DNA from: Rhodospirillaceae bacterium
GTDB taxonomy: Bacteria > Pseudomonadota > Alphaproteobacteria > UBA6615
Assembly: GCA_018702955.1 (NCBI GenBank)
Contig: JABJEK010000079.1
Span: 18,876 to 82,875 of the forward strand
Reading direction: 5' to 3'
Length of the DNA: 64,000 bases
The notes beneath the pieces were generated by a model, which saw only the letters and a list, made by a program, of their open reading frames with translations, had not been told where the DNA came from and searched no databases. Each line of letters starts with the position of its first letter. Positions within the stretch are counted from its first letter, which is position 1. Made by a program: the position numbers and the translations under genes. Positions 48,324-57,007 of the stretch are shown piece by piece.

Positions 48324-48544
48324 GTGCTCTCTCCCCCGTAAACAAGTCGGTAAATGATCAGGTGAATTATTATCGGCGCGGCGCAGGTCAGCAACCGGGC
48401 CATTTGGTTCGTCCGAAGCAAACCACCATCGGATCACCGGCGTCAACGCCACCCATCAACCAATGGGCCGACCGGGGGGCCAAATCACCCCCAAATGTGC
48501 TAAATGCGCACGAGAAAACCGGGACAAACGCGGGACAAACGCAC

Positions 48545-49600
48545 ATGACCGAAACGGCTCCAGCGCGCATCGGCGCCTTCGCAGGCGCGGTGTTGATCGC
48601 GGCGGTGACGATCTTTTTCCTGATCGAGGGGCGAGAGCTGCTGATCCCGATCGCGGTCGCCATCGTCATCTGGTACCTGCTCAACGCTCTCGCGCGCTTC
48701 TTGCACCGCATCCCGCTGGGCAGCTGGCGCCTGCCGAACTGGCTGGCACTGACCGGCGCGGTCATCATCATGGCACTGGCCATCGCACTGGTCGCGGAAT
48801 TGATCAGCGACAATCTGGGTGACGTGGCCGCCGCCGCGCCCGCCTACCAGGCCAACTTCGAGCACCTCGTCGCCCAGGCCTCGCGCCTGGCCGGCTTCGA
48901 GCAACCGCCGGACATCGCCCATGTGATCGACGAGATCGACATAAAGACCCTGATCACCTCGTTCGCCTCGACCGCCGCGGGCATCGCCGGGTCCTTCGGT
49001 ATTGTCATGGTCTATGTCGTATTCCTACTGATCGAGCAGGGTTGCTTCGAGAGCAAATTTTCCGCCCTGTTTCCCGATTCCGAACGCCGCCAGGATGTCC
49101 GGGACCTCCTGCACCGCATGCAGGTTCAGATCCAGACCTATGTAGCGATCAAGACATTGATGAGCGTTCTCACAGGCGGCATCAGCTATGCAATCTTGCT
49201 GTTCGTGGGAGTCGATTTCGCCGGATTCTGGGGCTTCATCATCTTCCTGCTGAACTACATCCCGACCATCGGTTCGCTGCTGGGCATCCTGCTGCCGACG
49301 CTGCTGGCGGTGGTGCAGTTCGCGACGATCGGTCCCGTACTGACGGTACTGATCGCCGGCGGTGCGACGCAATTTGTCATCGGCAATCTCGTCGAGCCGC
49401 GCCTGATGGGCACATCCCTCAATATCTCGCCCCTGGTTGTGCTGATCTCACTTGCTGCTTGGGGCAGCATCTGGGGGCTCGCCGGCATGTTCCTGTCGGT
49501 GCCCCTGACGATGATCGTGTTGATCGTGTGCTCTTACTTCAAGCCGACCCGCCCGATCGCGATCATGCTGTCGGGCAACGGTAAGATCGAGACTCGCTAA
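48545..49600 (+). CDS. AI-2E family transporter (PerM-type)
   Basis: A 351-residue membrane protein with the AI-2E layout: two N-terminal helices, a soluble/coiled middle region (residues 80-130), then four to five helices. VDFAGFWGFIIFLLNYIPTIGS and VGNLVEPRLMG-like IGNLVEPRLMGTSLNISPLVV are family signatures. The role of these permeases (autoinducer export, cation exchange or other) is unsettled. It is divergent from the CMD gene across a 221-base gap in which I see no clear element. A small gene follows 28 bases downstream. Confidence 0.9.
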   Translation: MTETAPARIGAFAGAVLIAAVTIFFLIEGRELLIPIAVAIVIWYLLNALARFLHRIPLGSWRLPNWLALTGAVIIMALAIALVAELISDNLGDVAAAAPAYQANFEHLVAQASRLAGFEQPPDIAHVIDEIDIKTLITSFASTAAGIAGSFGIVMVYVVFLLIEQGCFESKFSALFPDSERRQDVRDLLHRMQVQIQTYVAIKTLMSVLTGGISYAILLFVGVDFAGFWGFIIFLLNYIPTIGSLLGILLPTLLAVVQFATIGPVLTVLIAGGATQFVIGNLVEPRLMGTSLNISPLVVLISLAAWGSIWGLAGMFLSVPLTMIVLIVCSYFKPTRPIAIMLSGNGKIETR

Positions 49601-49628
49601 CCTAGTCAGCCATAGCGCGGAGGCCGGA

Positions 49629-49922
49629 ATGTCGAAACAGGGCGATGAGGATGCGGTTGACCGCGCGGTGCGCGAGCTGCAGCAATTCCTCGACAAGGCT
49701 CAGGGCCTCGATACGGCCACGGTGCGTGCCATCGCCGACCAGTTCCGTGCCGACGCGGCCCTGGCCCGCACCATGCGGCACCACCGGCATGTTTATGACG
49801 CGATCTCGGGATATTTCGAGCACGCGGCGATCGTCCGGGACAAGGATGACGACCATACGGGCAGCCCGATTGGCGACGCCGTTCGTGCCCTGGTCGAGAA
49901 TCTCGACGATCACGAAGATTGA
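49629..49922 (+). CDS. Small hypothetical protein
   Basis: A 97-residue acidic, probably helical cytoplasmic protein that I do not recognise. It contains an amphipathic stretch AVDRAVRELQQFLDKAQGL and an acidic tail rich in Asp. No metal or catalytic motif is visible. It is 28 bases after the AI-2E gene on the same strand and likely co-transcribed with it. GGAGGCCGGA lies just before the ATG, supporting translation. Confidence 0.65.
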   Translation: MSKQGDEDAVDRAVRELQQFLDKAQGLDTATVRAIADQFRADAALARTMRHHRHVYDAISGYFEHAAIVRDKDDDHTGSPIGDAVRALVENLDDHED

Positions 49923-49972
49923 GGGCGGAACTAGGATTCCGCCCCGTTTACTCTGCTGCCTGCGCCGCCTGT

Positions 49973-52312
49973 CTATTCTGCGGCTTGCGCCGAACCGGCG
50001 TCGATCAGCTCGGTCAGATACTGCGGGTCGACCGGGTAGTAGTCGATCTCGACACCGAACTCCGTCAGCGCATTCTCAATTGCCGCCACGACGGCCGCGG
50101 CCGCCGGGATCGTGCCGCCCTCGCCCGCGCCCTTCACACCAAGGGAGTTGAGGGGTGAAGGCGTTTCCATATGGGTGACATCGACGCGCGGCATCTCACT
50201 GGCCAACGGCAGCAGGTATTCGCCGTAGTTCATCGTCAGCGGCTGACCCTGATCGTCATAGATCATGCGTTCGAACAACGCGTTGCCGATCCCGTGAACC
50301 ACGCCGCCGACGATCTGGCCGTGCACGACCATCGGGTTGATCATCACGCCGCAGTCATGGGCGACCGAATAACGCAGCACCTTCACTTCGCCGGTGCCCG
50401 GGTCGACCTCGACCTCGGCCACATTCGAGCCACAGGCAATCGGGGATCCGCTGGAGCCATCGAAAGAGGTGGCTTCAAGCACCGGATCGAAGCCCGTCGG
50501 AACACGCATCGCGGACATCGGCGTCAGTTGAACGGCCAATTCGCCCAACGTGATGGACAGATCGGGCGCCCCGTTCACGCGGACCACACCGTCTTCGATA
50601 TCCAGATCGGCTTCCGAGGCTTCCAGAACTTCGGCGGCCAGCTTCAATGCCTTTTCGCGAACCTGAGACGCCGCATCGTGGGCCGACGGGCCGACATTTG
50701 CTGCCACGCGGCTGCCGATGGTGCCGATGCCATGGGAAAACTTCGCCGTGTCGGCGGACTCGAACAGAATATCTTCCGGCTTCACACCGAGATTTTCCGC
50801 AACAAGCATTGAGATCATCGTTTGATGCCCCTGGCCCTGGCTCGCGGCCCCGGTGCGAACGGCAACCTTGCCCGAAGACTCGACCCGAACGGTCGTGCCC
50901 TCATACGGGCCCATGCCGGTATCCTCGATACATGAGGAAACACCAATGCCCAGATAGCGGCCTTCCGCACGGGCGGCGGCCTGCCGTTCCTTGAAACTGT
51001 GGTAGTCGGAAAGATCCAGGACCTTTTCGAGCAGGGCCTCGTAGTCACCGCTGTCGTAGATGCACGGGGCGCCGCCGCGAAGCTTGGCGCCGGTTTCATA
51101 GGGCATCTGGTCCGCGCGCACATAATTGCGACGGCGCACTTCGGCCGGATCGATCCCCAACTCGCGCGAGACCACCTGGACCATGCGTTCGACGGCATAA
51201 ATCCCGCACGGACGTCCCGCACCGCGCACCGGTGAATTCGGCACCGTGTTGGTGAAGATGATATCCACACCCACATCGATGGCCGGGATGGAATAGGCAC
51301 CCGGCAGCGGCGTGAGGGAACTGTTCGGCAACAGAATGCCGTAGGGAATGTAGGCACCATTTTCATGGGTCACCGTCCCGCGCAGTCCGAGGATTTTCCC
51401 CTCGGCCGTGCAGGCGACTTCCAGGTCCCAATGCTGATCACGCTGGGTGGTCGTGGAGATGAAATGCTCCCGGCGATCCTCGATCCACTTGACCGGGCGC
51501 TTCATGATGCGCGCCGCCAGCGATATGGCGACCTCTTCGGGGTAGAATCCGGCCTTCGGGCCGAAACCGCCGCCGACATCCGGGGCGATAACGCGAACCC
51601 GCTCTTCGGATTCATCCAGCCAGGTCGCCAGGGCGCGGCGGATGAGATAGGGCGATTGGGCCGATGTCCAGAGGGTCAACCCATCACCCCAGGGGTCGTC
51701 CCGGGCGATGACGCCGCGCGTCTCCATCGAATGGCAACCACCACGATGTTGCATGAATGCCGCCGAGAACACGTGGTCGGCCTTCGCGAATGAATCCTCG
51801 ATGTCACCGAAGCTCGAACGCATCTTGCCCATCAGGTTCGATGTCGTATCGGCATGGGCCAGCGGTGCGTCGTCCTCCAGCGCGGTCATGATGTTCACGA
51901 CCGCCGGAAGCGCCTCGTAATCCACGTCAATGAGCGCAAGCGCATCCTCGGCGATGGCGCGGCTATCCGCCACGACAACGGCCACGGCCTCGCCCACATA
52001 GCAGACTTCATCCTTGGCCAGCGGATACTGGGTCTTGTTCTGCTCGATCACCGGTGCGGGATAGAGCTGGTTCATCCTGTGGCTGTATTTCGCGCCCAGG
52101 TCGGCATGGGTAATCACCCGATGCACACCCGGCAGCGCCAACGCGCGGGAGGGGTCGATCGAGCGGATCTTCGCATGGGCCATCGGCGCACGCAGGAAGG
52201 CCGCATGCAGCATGCCTTCCATCGTGATGTCATCGACATAGCGACCGTGACCCGTCAGCAGCCGGGGGTCTTCCATACGCTGGACTTCTGCGCCCAAGTA
52301 ACGAACAGCCAT
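49973..52312 (-). CDS. Molybdenum hydroxylase large subunit, CODH/CoxL family
   Basis: A 779-residue molybdopterin-binding subunit of the xanthine oxidase family. The active-site loop reads SPVRGAGRPCGIY, close to form II CoxL (AYRGAGR) rather than form I (AYxCSFR). The catalytic Glu is in GVKGAGEGG near the C-terminus, and GGFGPKAGFYPEE and QGQGHQT are molybdopterin-contact regions. The substrate is unlikely to be CO; an N-heterocycle, aldehyde or acyl-CoA is possible. It is last in the four-gene operon, 4 bases after the 2Fe-2S subunit. Confidence 0.93.
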   Translation of the reverse strand: MAVRYLGAEVQRMEDPRLLTGHGRYVDDITMEGMLHAAFLRAPMAHAKIRSIDPSRALALPGVHRVITHADLGAKYSHRMNQLYPAPVIEQNKTQYPLAKDEVCYVGEAVAVVVADSRAIAEDALALIDVDYEALPAVVNIMTALEDDAPLAHADTTSNLMGKMRSSFGDIEDSFAKADHVFSAAFMQHRGGCHSMETRGVIARDDPWGDGLTLWTSAQSPYLIRRALATWLDESEERVRVIAPDVGGGFGPKAGFYPEEVAISLAARIMKRPVKWIEDRREHFISTTTQRDQHWDLEVACTAEGKILGLRGTVTHENGAYIPYGILLPNSSLTPLPGAYSIPAIDVGVDIIFTNTVPNSPVRGAGRPCGIYAVERMVQVVSRELGIDPAEVRRRNYVRADQMPYETGAKLRGGAPCIYDSGDYEALLEKVLDLSDYHSFKERQAAARAEGRYLGIGVSSCIEDTGMGPYEGTTVRVESSGKVAVRTGAASQGQGHQTMISMLVAENLGVKPEDILFESADTAKFSHGIGTIGSRVAANVGPSAHDAASQVREKALKLAAEVLEASEADLDIEDGVVRVNGAPDLSITLGELAVQLTPMSAMRVPTGFDPVLEATSFDGSSGSPIACGSNVAEVEVDPGTGEVKVLRYSVAHDCGVMINPMVVHGQIVGGVVHGIGNALFERMIYDDQGQPLTMNYGEYLLPLASEMPRVDVTHMETPSPLNSLGVKGAGEGGTIPAAAAVVAAIENALTEFGVEIDYYPVDPQYLTELIDAGSAQAAE

Positions 52313-52316
52313 GGTT

Positions 52317-52802
52317 CTAGCTCCCCTTCTGCATGGTCTTGGCGACATCCAGTGCCGCATCGACGATGCCCTGATAGCCGGTGCACCGGCAGATATTTCC
52401 CGAGATGGCTTCACGGACATCCCGTTCGCTCGGATCGGGATTGTCGCGCAGGAAGGCCGTCAACGAGGTCAGCATTCCAGGGGTGCAAAAGCCGCACTGC
52501 AGGCCATGATGTTTCCAGAAGGCCTCCTGCAATGCGCTCATGGTCCCGTCATCTTCGGCCAACCCTTCAACGGTGGTGACCTCATGCCCGTTGGCCTGAA
52601 CGGCCAGCATCAGGCACGACCGCACCGCCTCACCATCGACCATCACCGTGCACGCACCACACACGCCGTGTTCACAGCCCATATGCGTGCCGGTCAGACC
52701 CAGGCCATGGCGCAGGAAATCACCCAGGCTGGTGCGGGTTTCAACATTCGCAGCGTGGCTTTCGCCGTTCACTGTCATTTCGATATCGCGGGTATCGGCC
52801 AT
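52317..52802 (-). CDS. Molybdenum hydroxylase 2Fe-2S subunit, CoxS family
   Basis: A 161-residue protein with two [2Fe-2S] sites. The plant-type ferredoxin N-domain has CEHGVCGACTV and a following Cys, and the C-domain has CGFCTPG and CRCTGYQ. It passes electrons from the molybdenum subunit to the FAD subunit. It starts two bases after the FAD subunit's stop and precedes the large subunit by four bases. Confidence 0.95.
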   Translation of the reverse strand: MADTRDIEMTVNGESHAANVETRTSLGDFLRHGLGLTGTHMGCEHGVCGACTVMVDGEAVRSCLMLAVQANGHEVTTVEGLAEDDGTMSALQEAFWKHHGLQCGFCTPGMLTSLTAFLRDNPDPSERDVREAISGNICRCTGYQGIVDAALDVAKTMQKGS

Positions 52803-52804
52803 GA

Positions 52805-53671
52805 TCAGGCGCTCCCGTTAAGGTTGGACGCCGCGGCTGCAAGAGCCCGCTCGACGAGGGTCGCGGCAAGGCGCTGGCGATAGGCGGACGACACATAGGC
52901 GTCCGACATGGCCTCGATGCCGCGGGCGATTTCCGCCGCAGCCTTGAAAGTGCCGGCGTCGGGGGTCGCACCCACCAGCGCCGTCTCGGCCTCGGTCAGG
53001 CGGATCGGGCGCACGTCCGCGCCACCGATGGAGATCGCGGCGCGGGTGATCTTGCCGGCATCGACCGTCAGCAGGGCGGCCGCGGCGACAATCGCGAAGT
53101 CACCGTGTCGGCGGGAAAACTCGACGAAACCGTGGCCAGTGTTGCCGCCCCAATGGGGCACCGACACGCCGGTCAGGAGTTCGTCCGGCCCGATCGACGG
53201 AATCATGTAGGCGAGCGGCCATTCGGCGAAGGGGATCTTGCGCGCGCCATCCGGGCCCTGGACCGTCAGCTCCGCGTCATACAAGGCCATGAGGCAGGGT
53301 AGCTCGGCGGCGGGATCGAGGTGACACAGGCTGCCGCCGATGGTGCCCCGGTTGCGGGTCTGGAAATGACCGACCCAGTGCAGTGCCGCGGGGATGATCG
53401 GCGCCTTTGTGGCAATCACATCGTCGCGCATCAGGTCGCGCTGGCGGGTCATCGCGCCGATTTCGATGCTTTCGCCCGCGTCACGGATGCCGGCGATGCC
53501 ATCGATCCGGTTCAGGTCGATCACGTCATCGGGCACGACGAAACGCATGTTCAGCATCGGCATCAGCGACTGGCCGCCGGCGAGAATCTTCGCGTCCTCA
53601 TGGGTGGCGAGCAGGGCCACGGCCTCATCGGCTGTGGTCGGGTCGTGATAGGTAAATGGCGCCGGTTTCAT
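52805..53671 (-). CDS. Molybdenum hydroxylase FAD subunit, CoxM family
   Basis: A 288-residue FAD-binding subunit. AKILAGGQSLMPMLNMR is the pyrophosphate loop of this family and GTIGGSLCHLDPAAELP is the second FAD-contact region. It completes the three-subunit hydroxylase. The start at 53671 (MKPAPFTYHDP) has GGAGA eight bases upstream; an earlier frame overlaps coxG's 3' end. It is between coxG and the 2Fe-2S subunit gene. Confidence 0.94.
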   Translation of the reverse strand: MKPAPFTYHDPTTADEAVALLATHEDAKILAGGQSLMPMLNMRFVVPDDVIDLNRIDGIAGIRDAGESIEIGAMTRQRDLMRDDVIATKAPIIPAALHWVGHFQTRNRGTIGGSLCHLDPAAELPCLMALYDAELTVQGPDGARKIPFAEWPLAYMIPSIGPDELLTGVSVPHWGGNTGHGFVEFSRRHGDFAIVAAAALLTVDAGKITRAAISIGGADVRPIRLTEAETALVGATPDAGTFKAAAEIARGIEAMSDAYVSSAYRQRLAATLVERALAAAASNLNGSA

Positions 53672-53714
53672 CGGGCCGTCTCCGTATAGATGTTCATGGC
53701 TATTCTCATACTCT

Positions 53715-54317
53715 TCAGGACTTTCCGCCAAACACGCCGCGGATCATCGATCCGAGGGCGCGGAAGAACAGGCTGATGCCAGAAATGGCATTGTCGGAAG
53801 CCGGAGCGGATGCCGCCTCGGTTGATTCTGCAGAGGTCCCGGCGCTGTCGGTTGCCGCATCGCCCGCGGCACCGATCTCGGCCTCAAGGTTTTTCGCGAA
53901 GTCGGAGATAATCTGCCCGGCGATCGCATCGATCAAGCCGGACGCACGCCCGTACTGGGCGATCGAGCCGGTCAGGTCGATCTCGCTGGAGATATCGACC
54001 CGGCTTGCGTCGCCGTCGGCGACCAGCGTGAACACCACGCTCGCCTCAGCCGCACCGCGTCCCTTGGTGTCGTTACCCTTGGCCTTCACGGTCGCTGTCC
54101 GCGCCGCCTCATCGATCTCGGTGATTTCGGCTTCGCCCGAGAACGTCAGCGACACCGGCCCGACCCGCAGTTTGGCGTTGCCCTTATACGTGCGCTCGCC
54201 GACGGTCTCCGTCAGTTCCGCACCCGGCATGCACGGCGCGATCCGCGGCACATCCAGCAGGATCGCCCATGCGACGTCCGGCGGCGCGGGCACCGTAAAA
54301 CTATTCTTAAGCTGCAT
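53715..54317 (-). CDS. coxG: CoxG family SRPBCC-domain protein
   Basis: A 200-residue protein with an SRPBCC (START-like) domain in the first 150 residues, beginning NSFTVPAPPDVAWAILLDV, and containing the VGPVSLTFSGEAEI segment. A low-complexity Ala/Ser/Glu linker follows, then a hydrophobic tail. CoxG anchors CO dehydrogenase to the membrane in carboxydotrophs, and its tail here fits that role. It is the first gene of the hydroxylase operon and precedes the FAD-subunit gene by 43 bases. Confidence 0.9.
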   Translation of the reverse strand: MQLKNSFTVPAPPDVAWAILLDVPRIAPCMPGAELTETVGERTYKGNAKLRVGPVSLTFSGEAEITEIDEAARTATVKAKGNDTKGRGAAEASVVFTLVADGDASRVDISSEIDLTGSIAQYGRASGLIDAIAGQIISDFAKNLEAEIGAAGDAATDSAGTSAESTEAASAPASDNAISGISLFFRALGSMIRGVFGGKS

Positions 54318-54380
54318 CGGACTCCCCGTCCCACATCGTCAAAGCACAGGCGTTCTTGGCGCGCCCTTATCCTAGGCCCG

Positions 54381-54401
54381 CACAATAATTTTCTTATTGT
54401 G
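54381..54401. promoter_or_regulatory. AT-rich inverted repeat between the cupin and coxG genes
   Basis: CACAATAA and TTATTGTG form a perfect 8-base-pair inverted repeat around TTTTC. It lies 29 bases beyond the cupin gene stop and about 64 bases before coxG, in an otherwise GC-rich stretch. It may be an operator for the hydroxylase operon or a weak hairpin after the cupin gene. No U-run follows, so full termination is unlikely. Confidence 0.45.
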
Positions 54402-54429
54402 GAATCGCAACCGGCAGTCAGCGGTATCG

Positions 54430-55248
54430 CTAGATGCCACCGTCCTGCCCGTGAACGTGATAGCCGATGTCGCGGGCCGGCTTGCGGCCGTCGCTGTCGA
54501 CCCCGGTCGGCAGCCACGCGCACAGGTTCGCGCCCGGCGACCAAACGGTCTCGCACGGGCCCGGCACGAAGAACTCGACGAACACAAAGTCGCCGTCGCT
54601 CTCGTTGATGAAGGCGTGGGGCTCGTGCTGGTAGTTGTAGAGGACGTCACCGGCGTTCAACCGATGCGCCACGCCGTCGAGCATGGCCGTGCCCTGGCCC
54701 GCCACTACATACTGGAAATGCTCGGCACCCACATGGTGGTGCTCGGGTGCCGCCGTGCCCGGCGGGTAGGAAATCATCTCGCCCTTGAAGGCCTTGGTGC
54801 CCGCCAGCCCCGGCGTGGCCATGTAGATCCGGTTGCGCGCATCATGCTCGGACTGGAGTACCGGCTCGCGGGTCCAGTCCACATGGCGTAGCTCAGTCGG
54901 CATGTCGGCGATGTTCTCGTCGAAACGGGCGGCATCCGGCACCCGGGCGAACAGGATGCGGGTGTCCGCGCTCCCGGCCACAAACGCGCCCGAAAAACCG
55001 AACGGCAGATAGGCAATGTGCTTGGTGTCGAGTGCGGTGTCGCCGAGCGAACCCGCGCCCTCGAGGATCTGCAGCCAACCAACCATCTTTTTGTCGAGCG
55101 CAACGGAAAGAGTCTCGCCAGCCGGGACCGCGACATGATCCAGCTCGATCTGATCACTACCGATGACATCGGCAGTCAGCAGATGGGTAATTTGACTTCT
55201 GTCTTGCTCGACGGCGGCGATTTCATCTTCTCGTACGATGACAGGCAT
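54430..55248 (-). CDS. Bicupin protein
   Basis: A 272-residue protein with two cupin domains. The C-terminal one has a complete metal motif, PEHHHVGAEHFQYVVAGQG and GDVLYNYQHEPHAFIN, while the N-terminal domain lacks the His pair and is structural. Similar bicupins include ring-cleavage dioxygenases, ureidoglycine aminohydrolases and regulators; I cannot choose. It lies between the tRNA-Leu gene and the hydroxylase operon on the same strand. Confidence 0.8.
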   Translation of the reverse strand: MPVIVREDEIAAVEQDRSQITHLLTADVIGSDQIELDHVAVPAGETLSVALDKKMVGWLQILEGAGSLGDTALDTKHIAYLPFGFSGAFVAGSADTRILFARVPDAARFDENIADMPTELRHVDWTREPVLQSEHDARNRIYMATPGLAGTKAFKGEMISYPPGTAAPEHHHVGAEHFQYVVAGQGTAMLDGVAHRLNAGDVLYNYQHEPHAFINESDGDFVFVEFFVPGPCETVWSPGANLCAWLPTGVDSDGRKPARDIGYHVHGQDGGI

Positions 55249-55277
55249 ATCGTCCTCCCCAGGCGATTAGCGTCGAA

Positions 55278-55364
55278 TGGTGCCCCCGGGGAGACTTGAA
55301 CTCCCACTCCCTTGCGAGAACTGGATTTTGAATCCAGCGCGTCTACCAATTCCGCCACAGGGGC
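55278..55364 (-). tRNA. tRNA-Leu (anticodon CAA)
   Basis: An 87-base tRNA gene with the 3' CCA encoded. The acceptor GCCCCTG pairs with CGGGGGC. The anticodon stem CTGGA/TCCAG encloses TTCAAAA, giving CAA, which reads UUG. A long variable arm (CTCGC..GGGAG region) and a T-arm GGGAG TTCAAGT CTCCC confirm a class II leucine tRNA. It sits 29 bases upstream of the cupin gene start. Confidence 0.97.
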
Positions 55365-55445
55365 CCCCACGACGTGTGCCCTCTCCATAAGTCCACCGAC
55401 CACGGCGGGTCAACCACCTGCGCCCGAAAACGGATATCGCGAACC

Positions 55446-55461
55446 TGTGACCTGCGTCACT
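55446..55461. promoter_or_regulatory. CRP/FNR-like palindrome
   Basis: TGTGACCTGCGTCACT matches TGTGA-N6-TCACA at nine of ten positions. It lies 59 bases before the small secreted protein gene. CRP/FNR-family control is possible but unproven. Confidence 0.35.
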
Positions 55462-55519
55462 TCCATGACCCAGACAACCCCCTACCTATGGGTCTGACGC
55501 AAACAACGTGAGACAGACG

Positions 55520-55762
55520 ATGCTGAATTACTGCCGCAAAGCATCCGGGCTAATCGCTGTCTGGGCTGTGTTTCTGGGAATTCTGATGATCTGGCCGAAT
55601 GCGCCGGACGCACGGGCAACAAGTCCAGCCTATGAGTTTGTCGAAGCTGGTGCTTCGTCTCCTTCGGTTCAGGCTGCGAACTATACCCACACCGGGCTGT
55701 GGGTCGCCGACGTGCAAACCGACGGCACGGTCGTCTATCTGCGCCAAATCAAGCGCCGGTAA
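55520..55762 (+). CDS. Small putative secreted protein
   Basis: An 80-residue protein starting MLNYCRKASGLIAVWAVFLG, a hydrophobic signal or anchor region with a likely cleavage after DARA. The mature part (about 45 residues) ends VYLRQIKRR and has no recognised domain. A GTG at 55508 is an alternative start. It may be an envelope peptide under CRP/FNR-like control. It is a weak call because of its size. Confidence 0.5.
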   Translation: MLNYCRKASGLIAVWAVFLGILMIWPNAPDARATSPAYEFVEAGASSPSVQAANYTHTGLWVADVQTDGTVVYLRQIKRR

Positions 55763-55868
55763 TCAATTTTTTGATGGCACGATCCACGCAATATGGACAC
55801 ACGCGCGTCCGCCTGTTACGAGGCCGAACGTGACCGGGGCATACGCGCACCGGCGGTTGGGAGACGGC

Positions 55869-56450
55869 ATGCTGCAAGGCCTCTATGACTGGACCATGCG
55901 CCTGGGCGCATCGCGCCACGCCGTCTGGGCGCTGGCAGTGGTCGCATTCGTCGAGAGCTCGTTCTTTCCGGTCCCGCCGGACATTCTGTTGATCCCGATG
56001 ATCCTCGCAGCCCGCAACATGGCGTGGCGACTGGCGGCGGTCTGCACTGTCGCCTCGGTGGTCGGCGGCTATTTCGGATACTTCATCGGCTTCGCTCTGT
56101 TCGAGACAATCGGCGAGCCGGTCATCGCCTTCTATGGCATGGAGCATGCGTTCACGGCCTTCACCGAAAAGTACAACGAGTTCGGCGCCTGGATCGTCTT
56201 CACCTTCGGCGTCACCCCCTTCCCCTACAAGGTCGTGACGATCGCCAGCGGCGTGACCCAGCTTGACCCGGTCGTTTTCGGCATCACCTCGGCGGCCGCA
56301 CGGGGACTGCGTTTCTTCCTGGTCGCCGCGCTCATCTGGTATTTCGGGCCACCGATCCGCGCCTTCGTCGAACGCTATCTGGGGTGGGTCGCACTCGCCT
56401 TCGTGGTTCTGCTGATCGGTGGGTTTGTACTGATCAAGTTCGTCTTCTAG
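55869..56450 (+). CDS. DedA/YqaA-family membrane protein
   Basis: A 193-residue membrane protein of the SNARE-associated/VTT (DedA) fold. FVESSFFPVPPDILLIPM, GGYFGYFIGFALFE and FGVTPFPYKVVTIASG match the YqaA branch, with a re-entrant hairpin rich in Pro and Gly. Related DedA proteins flip lipids. The start at 55869 has GGGAG five bases upstream; the earlier frame overlaps the preceding small gene. It is followed by dsbB after 23 bases. Confidence 0.9.
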   Translation: MLQGLYDWTMRLGASRHAVWALAVVAFVESSFFPVPPDILLIPMILAARNMAWRLAAVCTVASVVGGYFGYFIGFALFETIGEPVIAFYGMEHAFTAFTEKYNEFGAWIVFTFGVTPFPYKVVTIASGVTQLDPVVFGITSAAARGLRFFLVAALIWYFGPPIRAFVERYLGWVALAFVVLLIGGFVLIKFVF

Positions 56451-56473
56451 CAACGGCACCCCATATTCCGCTC

Positions 56474-57007
56474 ATGGCCGCATCCGACATTCATACAACC
56501 CTCGCCCGACGCCCCCACATCTGGCCGGCGCTTACCCTGGCGGCGAGTGTCGCCATGCTCGGCGGTGCCTGGAGCTTCCAGATTTTCGGCGGCCTGCAAC
56601 CCTGCACGCTGTGCCTGTATCAGCGTTGGCCCTACTGGTTCGCAATTATCTTCGCGGGCCTGGCGGTTCTCGCCGGACGGCGGCTGGCGCCGGGCGCACT
56701 GGCTTTCTTTGCCGCGATCAGCGGACTGGTGTTCCTGGCGGGTGCGGGCGTCGCCACGTTCCATGTCGGGGTGGAACAGCATTGGTGGGAGGGGCTTTCC
56801 ACTTGCGGCAGCGGCGGGCTCGACGACCCCAACATGTCGATCGCCGAGCTGAAGGCAAAGCTCTTCGCCACACCGCTGGTGCGCTGCGACGACGTGGCAT
56901 GGTCCCTCTTCGGAATTTCGATGGCAGGGTATAATCTCATCATCTCCGTGATACTCGCGGCGGCATCCGCATGGGCGGCACAGGGTTTCTGGCGAAAGAC
57001 GGCATGA
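56474..57007 (+). CDS. dsbB: Disulfide bond formation protein B
   Basis: A 177-residue four-helix membrane protein. The first periplasmic redox pair is PCTLCLYQRWPY and the second pair is in STCGSGG and VRCDD. DsbB passes electrons from DsbA to quinone. It overlaps coq7 by four bases (ATGA), a notable link because DsbB uses the quinone Coq7 helps make. The start at 56474 has no strong ribosome site. Confidence 0.92.
   Translation: MAASDIHTTLARRPHIWPALTLAASVAMLGGAWSFQIFGGLQPCTLCLYQRWPYWFAIIFAGLAVLAGRRLAPGALAFFAAISGLVFLAGAGVATFHVGVEQHWWEGLSTCGSGGLDDPNMSIAELKAKLFATPLVRCDDVAWSLFGISMAGYNLIISVILAAASAWAAQGFWRKTA

Noticed and set aside
52311-52883. 190-residue plus-strand frame across the 2Fe-2S subunit gene
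   Set aside because: It is antisense to a gene with eight clear iron-sulfur cysteines.
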